The notes beneath the pieces are model-generated. The model was not told the DNA's origin and ran no database searches. It was given only the letters and a program-made list of their open reading frames with translations. A stretch of 10,531 nucleotides of DNA from Frankiales bacterium (GTDB lineage Bacteria; Actinomycetota; Actinomycetes; Mycobacteriales; SCTD01): assembly GCA_025965755.1 (NCBI GenBank), contig JAOPWI010000294.1, forward strand, positions 1 to 10,531, given 5' to 3'. This document shows, one piece after another, positions 1 to 6,763 of this stretch (positions are counted from its first letter, which is position 1; every line of letters starts with the position of its first letter). A program made the translations under genes and the position numbers.

Positions 1-2
1 CC

Positions 3-1814
3 TGGGCCCTGCGGGTCGCCAAGGAGGCGCCGGCCGCGCGCTGGCTGTGCGAGCTCAAGATCGACGGTCTCGCGGTCGCGCTGGTCTACCGCGACGGCCA
101 CCTGGTGCGGGCCGCCACCCGGGGCGACGGGCGCACCGGCGAGGACATCACCGCCAACGTGCGCACGCTGCGCAGCGTGCCGGAGCGGCTGGTCGGCGCG
201 GGCGTCCCGCCGCTGCTCGAGGTGCGCGGCGAGGTGTTCCTCGCCAGCGACGACTTCACGGCGCTCAACGAGCGGCTGGTGTCCGAGGGCCGCCCGCCGT
301 TCGCCAACCCGCGCAACGCCGCCGCCGGCAGCCTGCGGCAAAAGGACCCGCGGGTCACGGCGGGCCGCCCGCTGTCGCTGACCCTGCACGGCATCGGCGC
401 GCGCGAGGGCTGGGACCCGCCGACGCAGTCCGAGGCCTATCGGCAGCTGGAGCAGTGGGGGCTGCCGGTGTCCAGCCGCTTCCGGGTCTTCGACGAGCTG
501 GACGGCGCGCTCGGCTACATCGCGCACTGGGGCGAGCACCGGCACGACGTCGAGCACGACATCGACGGTGTCGTCGTCAAGGTCGACCAGGTCCCGCTGC
601 AGCGCCGCCTGGGCTCCACCAGCAGCGCCCCCCGCTGGGCGATCGCCCACAAGTACCCGCCCGAGGAGGCCATCACCGAGCTGGTCGGCATCGTCGTCAG
701 CGTCGGACGCACCGGCCGGGCGACGCCGTTCGCCCAGCTCGAGCCGGTCCAGGTCGGGGGAGTCGTCGTCCGCAACGCGACGCTGCACAACGCCGACGAG
801 GTCCACCGCAAGGACGTCCGGGTGGGCGACCGCGTCGTCGTGCGCCGCGCCGGCGACGTCATCCCGGAGGTCGTCGCGCCGGTCGACGCGCAGCGTGCGG
901 GCCGCGGCGCGCCGTTCGTCATGCCCGCGACCTGCCCGTCCTGCGGGACCCCGCTGCGGCAGATGCGCGAGGGCGACAAGGACCTGCGCTGCCCCAACGC
1001 CCGCTCCTGTCCGGCGCAGCTGCGCGAGCGCGTCTTCGCCCTGGCCGGTCGCCAGGCGCTCGACATCGAGGGCCTGGGCTACGAGGCGGCGCGCAGCCTG
1101 ACCGAGCCCCACCCGACGACCGGCGAGCGCCTCGTGCAGGACGAGGGCGACGTGCTCCTGCTCGACGAGCAGGCGCTGCTGCGCAGCAGCTTCTACACGA
1201 CCAAGGCCGGCGCGCTGTCGGCCGCCGCCCGGCAGCTGCTGGCCAGCCTGGAGGAGGCCAAGACCCGCCCGCTGTGGCGCTGGCTGGTGGCCATGTCCAT
1301 CCGCCACGTCGGCGCGCCGACCGCCCGTGATCTGGCCCGTGAGTTCCGCACGATGGACCGGATCGAGCACGCCTCCGTCGAGGAGCTGGCCGCGGTCGAG
1401 GGGGTCGGGCCCACCGTGGCGCGGGCGGTCGCCGACTGGTTCGCCGTCGACTGGCACCGCGGGATCGTCCAGAAGTGGCGCCGCGCCGGCGCGGTTCTGG
1501 CGGACGAGGCTGTCGACGAGGCGCCGCGACCGCTCGAGGGCGTCACCGTCGTCGTGACCGGCACGCTGCCCTCCTACAGCCGGGACGGCGCCGCCGAGGC
1601 GGTGCAGGAGCGCGGCGGCAAGGTCAGCGGCAGCGTCAGCAAGAAGACCAGCTTCGTGGTGGTCGGCGCGGATCCGGGCGCCAGCAAGTACCAGAAGGCG
1701 GTCAAGCTCGGCCTGCCGCGCCTGGACGACGCGGGCTTCCAGGTGCTGCTCGAGCAGGGACCGGAGGCGGCCGCCGCGGTGGCCGTCGTGGGGGAGCCGG
1801 ACGCGGTGGGCTGA
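3..1814 (+). CDS. ligA: NAD-dependent DNA ligase LigA, 5'-truncated by the window edge
   Basis: This enzyme seals nicks in duplex DNA using NAD+ during replication and repair in the cytoplasm. The open frame runs from base 3 to the TGA at 1812-1814, giving 603 residues; full bacterial LigA is usually about 670-750, so roughly 100 N-terminal residues (the NMN-binding Ia domain) lie outside. Seen in the fragment: the nucleotidyltransferase motif KIDG with the AMP-accepting lysine at residue 19 (bases 57-59); the late adenylation motif HKYPPEE at residues 216-222; an OB-fold stretch through about residue 300 (GRTGRATPF, then RNATLHNADEV); a four-cysteine zinc finger at C311, C314, C330 and C336; helix-hairpin-helix repeats to about residue 500; and a C-terminal BRCT domain from about residue 510 (PLEGVTVVVTGTL). 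All key residues in view are intact. It converges on the c-di-GMP gene with a 2-nt gap. The identification is secure. Confidence 0.97.
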   Translation, partial: WALRVAKEAPAARWLCELKIDGLAVALVYRDGHLVRAATRGDGRTGEDITANVRTLRSVPERLVGAGVPPLLEVRGEVFLASDDFTALNERLVSEGRPPFANPRNAAAGSLRQKDPRVTAGRPLSLTLHGIGAREGWDPPTQSEAYRQLEQWGLPVSSRFRVFDELDGALGYIAHWGEHRHDVEHDIDGVVVKVDQVPLQRRLGSTSSAPRWAIAHKYPPEEAITELVGIVVSVGRTGRATPFAQLEPVQVGGVVVRNATLHNADEVHRKDVRVGDRVVVRRAGDVIPEVVAPVDAQRAGRGAPFVMPATCPSCGTPLRQMREGDKDLRCPNARSCPAQLRERVFALAGRQALDIEGLGYEAARSLTEPHPTTGERLVQDEGDVLLLDEQALLRSSFYTTKAGALSAAARQLLASLEEAKTRPLWRWLVAMSIRHVGAPTARDLAREFRTMDRIEHASVEELAAVEGVGPTVARAVADWFAVDWHRGIVQKWRRAGAVLADEAVDEAPRPLEGVTVVVTGTLPSYSRDGAAEAVQERGGKVSGSVSKKTSFVVVGADPGASKYQKAVKLGLPRLDDAGFQVLLEQGPEAAAAVAVVGEPDAVG

Positions 1815-1826
1815 GGTCAGCCCGCC
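1805..1826. terminator. Palindrome spanning both convergent stop codons
   Basis: An inverted repeat with the core GGGCTGA-GG-TCAGCCC (1808-1823) extends outward by one G-T mismatch and two more pairs to 1805 and 1826. The left arm contains the ligA stop TGA (1812-1814), and the right arm contains the stop of the opposite gene (TCA at 1817-1819). In RNA from either strand it would fold as a stem of about 9 pairs with a 4-nt loop. There is no T-tract on either side. A role as a compact two-way terminator or RNA 3'-end stabiliser is inference; part of the symmetry follows simply from two TGA stops facing each other. Confidence 0.35.
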
Positions 1827-4357
1827 CGGGACAGCGGCACGCGGCTGGCCGCCGGCAGCGCGTGCCCCAGCCCGGGTGCCGCCGCGCTGCTGGACCACGC
1901 TGCGCTCCACGCCGGCACGTCGGGGCCGCGCAGAGGCCGCGAGATCCAGTAGCCCTGGGCGACGTCGCACCCCAGCGCGCGCAGCAGGGCGAAGCTCTCG
2001 ACGTCCTCGACGCCCTCGGCGACGACGCGCATGCGCAGCCGGTGGCCGACGTCGACCATGGCCCGCACGATCGCCTGGTCGTCGAGGTTGGTCGCCAGCT
2101 GCAGCACGAAGGACTTGTCGAGCTTCACCTCGTCGACCGGCAGCCGCTTGAGGTAGGCGAGCGAGGAGTAGCCCGTGCCCAGGTCGTCGATCGACAGGTG
2201 CACGCCGAGCTTGCGCAGCCGCTTGAGCATCGACGTGGTCCGCTCCACGTCGGCCATCAGGCTGCCCTCGGTGACCTCGAGCGTGAGCGCCTGGGGCGGC
2301 ACGTCGTAGCGCGCCAGCAGGGCGGCGAGGTCGCTTTCGAAGGCCTCGTCGCGCAGCACCATCGGCGAGAGGTTCACCGCCATGTCGAGCTCCAGGCCGG
2401 CGGAGCGCCATGCGGCGCACTGGGCGAGCGCCCGGTCAAGGACCGTGCGCGTGAGCTCTCCGATCTGCCCGGTCCGCTCGGCCACCGGGACGAACTCGTC
2501 CGGGGGGATGTAGCCACGCAGCGGGTGCGACCACCGGGCGAGGGCCTCCACGCCGAGGACCCGGCCCGTGACGACGTCGACCTTGGGCTGGTAGGCGACG
2601 GCCAGGGCCCCGGTCTGCAGGGCCGCCCGCAGCTCGGCGGCCATGGCCAGCCGCTCGGCGGTGTGCTCGTCGATGGCGGCCGAGTACAGCTCCGACCCGG
2701 TGCCGTCACCCTTCGCCGCGTACATGGCGATGTCCGCCCGCCGCAGCAGCGACGAGGCGTCCGTGCCGTCCCGGGGAGCCAGCGCGATGCCGATGCTGGC
2801 GGCGACGCCGACGGTGACGCCGTCGAGGGGGAAGCCGCTGGCCAGGACGGCGTGGACCTGCTCGGCGGCCCGCTGGGCCTGCTCGCCGCCGTCCAGCTGG
2901 GCCAGCAGCACGAACTCGTCGCCGCCCAGCCGGGACACGAACAGCCCGGGCAGGTCCAGCGCCCGTACGCGTGCCGCGACCAGGACCAGGAGCTCGTCTC
3001 CGATCGCGTGGCCGAGGGTGTCGTTCACGTCCTTGAAGTCGTCGAGGTCCACCAGCAGAACGGCGAACGGCAGCCCCTCGTCGAGCAGGGCGGCCGCCCG
3101 CTCGTGCAGCCCGAGCCGGTTGGGCAGGCCGGTGAGCGGGTCGTGCCGGGCCTGGTGCTGCTGCTCGACGACCTGCGCGAGCAGCCGCTGCGCCAGCCGG
3201 GCGTTCTCGACGGCGACGGCGGCATGGTTGGCGAGCGCCTCGAGGAGCTGGGCGTCCGCGGCCGAGAACGTTCCGGTGTCACCGAGGTTGTCGGCGACCG
3301 TGAGGGTGCCGATGATCCGCTCGTCGATGCGCAGGGGGACGACGACCGCGTCCCGCAGGGACGTCTCCCGCAGCCAGGCGCGGGCCATCTCGTCCCGCGT
3401 GCCCCGCGGCACGAGCACGGCGTGGTCCAGCAGCCGGCCGCGCAGCCGGTGGGCCAGCGAGGACGTGACGTCGCCGTGCGACTGCAGCGTCATGTCGGCG
3501 GTGCAGCTCAGCACCCCGATGTCGGGCAGGACCAGCTCGGCCCGTTCCGCAGCGACCAGCGCACGGGCCTCGAGCAGGACGGCGTGGGCGACGGACCGGA
3601 CGTCCAGGTCCGCGCTGATGCGCTCGGTGAAGCGGTTCAGGCGCTCCAGGCTGTCGTGGCGCTCGCGCAGCCCGCCGTGCGACCGGTGCGCCAGGTAGAG
3701 CAGCGCACCGACGACGACCAGCGTCCAGGACGCCCGCCAGTCGACGATGACGACGGCCGTGGCGACCAGGGCCATGCACACGTTGGCGGCGGAGGCCACG
3801 GTGCCGCTCCACAGCTCGGTCCACGTGAGCCCGCCGTCGGCTCCCGTGCCGGACAGCCGGATGGCGGCCGACACGCTCGCGGCGGACAGCAGGTCGGCGG
3901 CCAGCACGGCCGTGAAGGCCGCGAGCCATCCGCGCGGCCCCACGACCTGCCCGCCCGCCGTCAGGCCGTGCCACAGCAGGACGACCACCGCCGCCTCGAG
4001 CGACCACTGCGCCAGGTTGAACGCCACCTTGACCGGCCGGTGCCGTCGATGCAGCAGGAGCACCGCGCCGCGGCCGAGCAGCCGGACCACCAGCAGGGTC
4101 ACCGGGTCGACGAGGAACAGCCCCACGACGAGCGGGATCTCGTCCAGCGAGGAGGAGTACATCTCCTTGCCGACGCGGACGTGGATGACGCACATCTCCG
4201 CCAGCACGAACGCCGCAAGCAGCGCCGGCCAGGGCAACGGGGCGTCCAGGGGCGACCCGGGCAGGCGCGTCACCCAGAGAAAGGTCGCCGCGGCGGCAGC
4301 TGCGGCCAGGCCTGCGGTGAGCAGCCACACGCCGGTGTCCGCCGGCAGGCGCCTCAC
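1817..4357 (-). CDS. Membrane-anchored GAF-GGDEF-EAL cyclic-di-GMP enzyme (diguanylate cyclase/phosphodiesterase)
   Basis: This 846-residue protein should make and/or break down the second messenger c-di-GMP at the membrane. Residues 1-225 hold about six or seven hydrophobic helices. A GAF-like sensor follows at about 238-390. The GGDEF domain starts at RHDPLTGLPNR (404-414) and has an intact GGDEF at 478-482, but no RxxD inhibitory site just before it. The EAL domain (about 585-810) keeps E604 of EAL, N662, E694, D724, D725, K745, E781 and Q801, so phosphodiesterase activity is likely. I chose the GTG at 4357 because it overlaps the protease stop as GTGA and is followed directly by the first membrane helix. 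The frame stays open 86 codons further upstream, but there it only mirrors the protease's repeat DNA. No strong ribosome site precedes the GTG, which fits coupled translation. Which activity dominates, and what the GAF domain senses, cannot be told from sequence. Confidence 0.93.
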   Translation of the reverse strand: MRRLPADTGVWLLTAGLAAAAAAATFLWVTRLPGSPLDAPLPWPALLAAFVLAEMCVIHVRVGKEMYSSSLDEIPLVVGLFLVDPVTLLVVRLLGRGAVLLLHRRHRPVKVAFNLAQWSLEAAVVVLLWHGLTAGGQVVGPRGWLAAFTAVLAADLLSAASVSAAIRLSGTGADGGLTWTELWSGTVASAANVCMALVATAVVIVDWRASWTLVVVGALLYLAHRSHGGLRERHDSLERLNRFTERISADLDVRSVAHAVLLEARALVAAERAELVLPDIGVLSCTADMTLQSHGDVTSSLAHRLRGRLLDHAVLVPRGTRDEMARAWLRETSLRDAVVVPLRIDERIIGTLTVADNLGDTGTFSAADAQLLEALANHAAVAVENARLAQRLLAQVVEQQHQARHDPLTGLPNRLGLHERAAALLDEGLPFAVLLVDLDDFKDVNDTLGHAIGDELLVLVAARVRALDLPGLFVSRLGGDEFVLLAQLDGGEQAQRAAEQVHAVLASGFPLDGVTVGVAASIGIALAPRDGTDASSLLRRADIAMYAAKGDGTGSELYSAAIDEHTAERLAMAAELRAALQTGALAVAYQPKVDVVTGRVLGVEALARWSHPLRGYIPPDEFVPVAERTGQIGELTRTVLDRALAQCAAWRSAGLELDMAVNLSPMVLRDEAFESDLAALLARYDVPPQALTLEVTEGSLMADVERTTSMLKRLRKLGVHLSIDDLGTGYSSLAYLKRLPVDEVKLDKSFVLQLATNLDDQAIVRAMVDVGHRLRMRVVAEGVEDVESFALLRALGCDVAQGYWISRPLRGPDVPAWSAAWSSSAAAPGLGHALPAASRVPLSRAG

Positions 4358-5910
4358 GGCGCTGTGCCGGACCAGGAGGAGCCGTTCCAGCTCTTGCTGG
4401 TCCAGCTCCGGCCGGTCCACGCCGAGCCGTTCCAGCTCTTGCTGTTCCAGCCCGTGCTCGACCAGTCCTGCCCGTTCCAGCTCTTGCTGGTCCACGCCGC
4501 GCCGGTCCAGGAGGACCCGGACCAGGACGACCCGCACCAGCAGCTGCCGGACCACACCGAGCCGTTCCACGTGCCCTGCGCCCAGGACGTCCCGGCGGCG
4601 CTGGCCGGCGCCCACAGCGAGGGCTGCCAGGCCTGACCGAAGATGTCCTGCTCGCCGGTCAGCTCCGCGTCGCCGTCGCTCACGTGGTGGCTGCCGCGGG
4701 CGCCCTCGAGCGTGCCGAGCCCGGTCGAGCGGGCGTAGGTCTGGACGGCGGCGGGCGTGGCCGCCCTCGAGGCGGCCAGCACGTTGAGCAGGCCGGCGCC
4801 CTGGCCTGCGGCGTCGGACTGCCGCAGCGGAACGGCGGTGCTCGTCAGCAGCCGCTTGACCTGGTCCGGCGTCAGCTCCGGCCGCTGCTGCAGCAGCAGC
4901 GCCGCCGCGCCCGAGACGACGGCGGCCGCCTGGGACGTTCCGCTGCCCTTGAAGTAGCGCGAGTCCACCGCCGCCTCGGGGTAGGTCTGGTCGATGAACG
5001 ACCCGGGATTGCGCAGCGAGGCGATCGACTGCCCCGGGGCGACCAGGTCGACCCGGCGCGCGGCGCTGCCACGGGTGGAGAACGCCGGGACGACGTCGTT
5101 GTCGGCGGCGCTGGTGCCCAGCAGGTCGTCGGCCCCGACAGCCAGGACGTACGGGTCGCTGGCCGGGTTGTCGACCCGCTCCTGCCCGGACCCGGCGTTG
5201 CCGCCGGAGACGACGACGACCAGGCCGGCCCGCCAGGCGTTCTCGACGGCGTGTGCCAGCGGGTCGCTGGTGTACAGCTGCTGGCCGTCCGTGCCGTAGG
5301 ACAGGTTCAGGACCCGCAGGTTGTGCTCGGCGCGGTGCTGGACGGCCCAGTCCACCGCGGCGATGACCTGCGAGACGTCGACCGCGCCGTCGTAGCCGCC
5401 GATCTTCACGCTGACCAGCGTGGCGTCGGGGGCCACGCCGCGAAAGCCCCGGCCGCTCGTGCTGTCGCGGCCGGCGATGATTCCGGCCATGTGGGTGCCG
5501 TGGCCGAAGGAGTCCAGGTGCCGCGCGTCCGCCGACTGGCTCTCGAAGGACAGGTCGGGTCCGTCCACGACGTTGCCCGACGTGAGGCCCTCCACCGGCA
5601 CGACGCCGGTGTCGACGAGCGCCACTCCGACGCCCTTGCCGGTCCAGCCGGCCCGCCAGACGGCGTCCGCGCGGATCGCCGTGGTCGCGTCCTGCACGCT
5701 GGTGGCCTCGGCGGTGTAGGCCCAGTCGCTGCCGCCCAGCAGCGGCGCGGTCAGCCCGCCCAGCACGCTGGTGGTGGTCCCCAGCAGGCCGTCGACCAGG
5801 CCGGCGTGGGCCGCCTGCGTGCCCGGTCCCGCGACCGTCAGCAGCGCCAGCGACGCGGCCAGCACCGCGCCGCGTCCGCGCCGCGTCCGCCTGTTCACCC
5901 TGCTGCTCAT
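4354..5910 (-). CDS. Secreted S8 (subtilisin-like) serine protease with Trp-pentapeptide tail
   Basis: This is a 518-residue exported endopeptidase. A signal peptide covers residues 1-36: a basic start (NRRTRRGR), a hydrophobic core, and an AHA cleavage site at 34-36. The S8 domain spans about 75-380, with catalytic D100 (VALVDTGV), H137 (GHGTH) and S326 (GTSQAA), and the oxyanion asparagine N238 (SGGN). The leader between signal and catalytic domain is only about 38 residues, too short for a normal I9 inhibitor prodomain. Residues 443-515 form a Trp-rich pentapeptide tail, with no membrane anchor after it. The only cysteines are C457 and C459, inside the tail. The ATG at 5910 is preferred over an upstream in-frame start at 6231 because it has a strong ribosome site and begins the signal peptide; the upstream extension would run antisense through the ACT gene. 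Its stop overlaps the next gene. The family is certain; the substrate is unknown. Confidence 0.93.
   Translation of the reverse strand: MSSRVNRRTRRGRGAVLAASLALLTVAGPGTQAAHAGLVDGLLGTTTSVLGGLTAPLLGGSDWAYTAEATSVQDATTAIRADAVWRAGWTGKGVGVALVDTGVVPVEGLTSGNVVDGPDLSFESQSADARHLDSFGHGTHMAGIIAGRDSTSGRGFRGVAPDATLVSVKIGGYDGAVDVSQVIAAVDWAVQHRAEHNLRVLNLSYGTDGQQLYTSDPLAHAVENAWRAGLVVVVSGGNAGSGQERVDNPASDPYVLAVGADDLLGTSAADNDVVPAFSTRGSAARRVDLVAPGQSIASLRNPGSFIDQTYPEAAVDSRYFKGSGTSQAAAVVSGAAALLLQQRPELTPDQVKRLLTSTAVPLRQSDAAGQGAGLLNVLAASRAATPAAVQTYARSTGLGTLEGARGSHHVSDGDAELTGEQDIFGQAWQPSLWAPASAAGTSWAQGTWNGSVWSGSCWCGSSWSGSSWTGAAWTSKSWNGQDWSSTGWNSKSWNGSAWTGRSWTSKSWNGSSWSGTAP
4366..4584 (-). repeat. Trp-pentapeptide repeat (W-[NST]-[GS]-x-x) encoding the protease tail
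   Basis: Tryptophan recurs exactly every five residues from W443 to W513 of the protease, 15 in all with no slip in phase. The second position is mostly N, S or T, and the third mostly G or S. A larger period overlies this one: SKSWNG recurs at residues 475, 490 and 505. The tail is rich in Ser, Thr, Gly and Trp, so an extended or beta-repeat structure that binds the cell wall or a polysaccharide is plausible. That role is inference. Confidence 0.9.
4382..4489. repeat. Three 18-nt direct repeats at exact 45-nt spacing
   Basis: The 18-mer CCGTTCCAGCTCTTGCTG occurs unchanged at 4382-4399, 4427-4444 and 4472-4489. The 45-nt spacing equals three pentapeptide units, so the tail appears to have grown by duplication of 15-residue blocks. 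Identity at the DNA level means either recent duplication or ongoing exchange between copies. The repeats lie within the protease coding sequence. Confidence 0.9.
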
Positions 5911-6002
5911 GGACAACTCCCCTCGACGTCGTGTCCCAGGAATCGGGACCGCGGCGAGCGGGCCGCAGAGCCGGGCGGCGGCTCCGGGGTGCGGCGAACG
6001 GC
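5911..6002 (-). promoter_or_regulatory. Protease leader with strong ribosome site and a short inverted repeat
   Basis: The 92 bases between the ACT gene stop and the protease start hold a clear ribosome binding site, GAGGGGAG (5917-5924, minus strand), six bases before the ATG; this decides the start codon. Just upstream, GTCCC and GGGAC form an inverted repeat with a 7-nt centre (5933-5949), which could be a small operator or a weak hairpin. I see no convincing -35/-10 pair, so the protease may be read through from the ACT gene or have its own unrecognised promoter. Confidence 0.5.
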
Positions 6003-6686
6003 CTACCGGCGCGCGGGCGTCTTGGCCACCGTGGCGGTGATGCCGGCCAGGTGCGCCAGCCGGGCCACCTCGCCGTCGCGCCACCGCGGCCCCCCGGCCC
6101 GGCCGACCAGCACGACGAGATCGGGGCGGCCGACCGGCGCGGCGGCCAGCTCGGTGCCGAGGTCCCGCCAGTGCTCCGGCACCCAGGTGCCGGTCACCGG
6201 CAGCCGGCAGGCGTGCTCGAGCGGCAGCCACGGCAGCTGCAGCCCGTCGGTCTCCGGCGCGCCGGGGCTCTCGCGGATCACCTGCGCCCCGTCCGGCCCC
6301 GCCTGCAGGAGCACCGACCAGCCGGCGCGGAACACCCCCGGCACGGCGTCGACGAGCAGCGCCAGCCCGTTCTGGGGGGCGGCGGCCAGCTCGTCGACCA
6401 GCTCCAGGTCGCGGTGCAGATCGTCCGCGCCCAGGTAGGGCCGGAGCGACTCCACGACCACGCCGGGGACCGACTGGGCGCTCGTGATGAGCACGTCGGC
6501 CAGCCCACCGGGCGGCAGCTGGACGAGCAGATCGTCGACGGCGCCCTCGGGGCCGCGCTCGACGACGTCGAGGCTCACGATGTCGCCGCCGACGCCACCG
6601 ATCGCGGTCGCGACGGCGCCGAGCATGCCCGGGCGGTCGGGAAGTACCACGCGCAGGAGGTAGGGCACCGGGTCAGCCTGCCCCAT
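6003..6686 (-). CDS. ACT-domain protein, divergent from gatC
   Basis: This is a 227-residue cytoplasmic protein. Residues 8-84 form an ACT domain (YLLRVVLPDRPGMLGAVATA, then GGDIVSLDVVE), a small fold that usually binds an amino acid and regulates an attached or partner protein. The rest (about 85-227) has no catalytic motif I recognise; its end (LVVLVGRAGGPRWRDGEVARLAHLAG by position, 189-214) resembles the last part of a GAF domain, so a two-sensor ACT plus GAF-like design is possible. The ATG at 6686 begins one residue group before the ACT fold, and its ribosome site is weak. A similar ACT gene (Rv3013) sits opposite gatC in mycobacteria, as I recall, so the position looks conserved. No membrane segment is visible. 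The ligand and target are unknown; calling it an amino-acid sensor is inference. Confidence 0.8.
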   Translation of the reverse strand: MGQADPVPYLLRVVLPDRPGMLGAVATAIGGVGGDIVSLDVVERGPEGAVDDLLVQLPPGGLADVLITSAQSVPGVVVESLRPYLGADDLHRDLELVDELAAAPQNGLALLVDAVPGVFRAGWSVLLQAGPDGAQVIRESPGAPETDGLQLPWLPLEHACRLPVTGTWVPEHWRDLGTELAAAPVGRPDLVVLVGRAGGPRWRDGEVARLAHLAGITATVAKTPARR

Positions 6687-6763
6687 GGATGTTGCCTGCA
6701 GGTTGCCTCGGGCCGCTCCTACTAGGCTCGAAGCGTCCTCCGCACACCTGGCAAGGGAGCCGC
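6687..6763 (+). promoter_or_regulatory. Divergent promoter region with doubled GTTGCCT and gatC ribosome site
   Basis: This 77-base gap must drive gatC rightwards and the ACT gene leftwards. For gatC, TAGGCT (6723-6728) fits the actinobacterial -10 pattern TAnnnT. The best -35 candidate, TTGCCT at 6703-6708, is only 14 nt away, shorter than usual. GTTGCCT occurs twice, at 6691-6697 and 6702-6708, one helical turn apart, with the palindrome CCTGCAGG (6695-6702) between and overlapping them. AAGGGAG (6753-6759) is the ribosome site, four bases before the ATG. No clear leftward promoter was found. Confidence 0.4.

Noticed and set aside
47..1330. A 427-codon plus-strand frame overlapping ligA
   Set aside because: It is Arg/Ala/Gly-rich, with no domain; the ligA frame has intact motifs throughout.
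4366..4584. A CRISPR-like array, because of evenly spaced short repeats
   Set aside because: The spacing is 15/45 nt, in phase with a coding frame, and the segments between copies are also related to each other. There are no unique spacers and no cas genes.
4358..4615. An 86-codon N-terminal extension of the c-di-GMP enzyme, with an apparent repeated QQELER pattern
   Set aside because: The pattern is the protease's 15/45-nt repeat read in another frame. The GTG at 4357, overlapping the protease stop and followed by a membrane helix, is a better start.
1475..4636. A 1053-codon open frame on the plus strand
   Set aside because: It runs antisense through the c-di-GMP enzyme and protease, has no recognisable domain and low-complexity composition rich in Arg, Gly, Gln, Asp and Val. 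High GC content produces such frames; the opposite strand has complete catalytic motifs.
4354..5910. The protease as a mycosin (type VII secretion protease)
   Set aside because: There is no C-terminal membrane helix, and no ESX genes are nearby; only the general S8 domain is shared.
5933..5949. The GTCCC/GGGAC inverted repeat as a terminator for the ACT gene
   Set aside because: A 5-bp stem with a 7-nt loop and no T-tract is too weak to call; it is only noted as a possible operator within the leader.
5911..6231. A longer protease starting at 6231
   Set aside because: The added 107 residues run through the ACT gene in another frame, look like Arg/Ala/Gly-rich shadow sequence, and would bury the signal peptide. 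The ATG at 5910 has a clear ribosome site.
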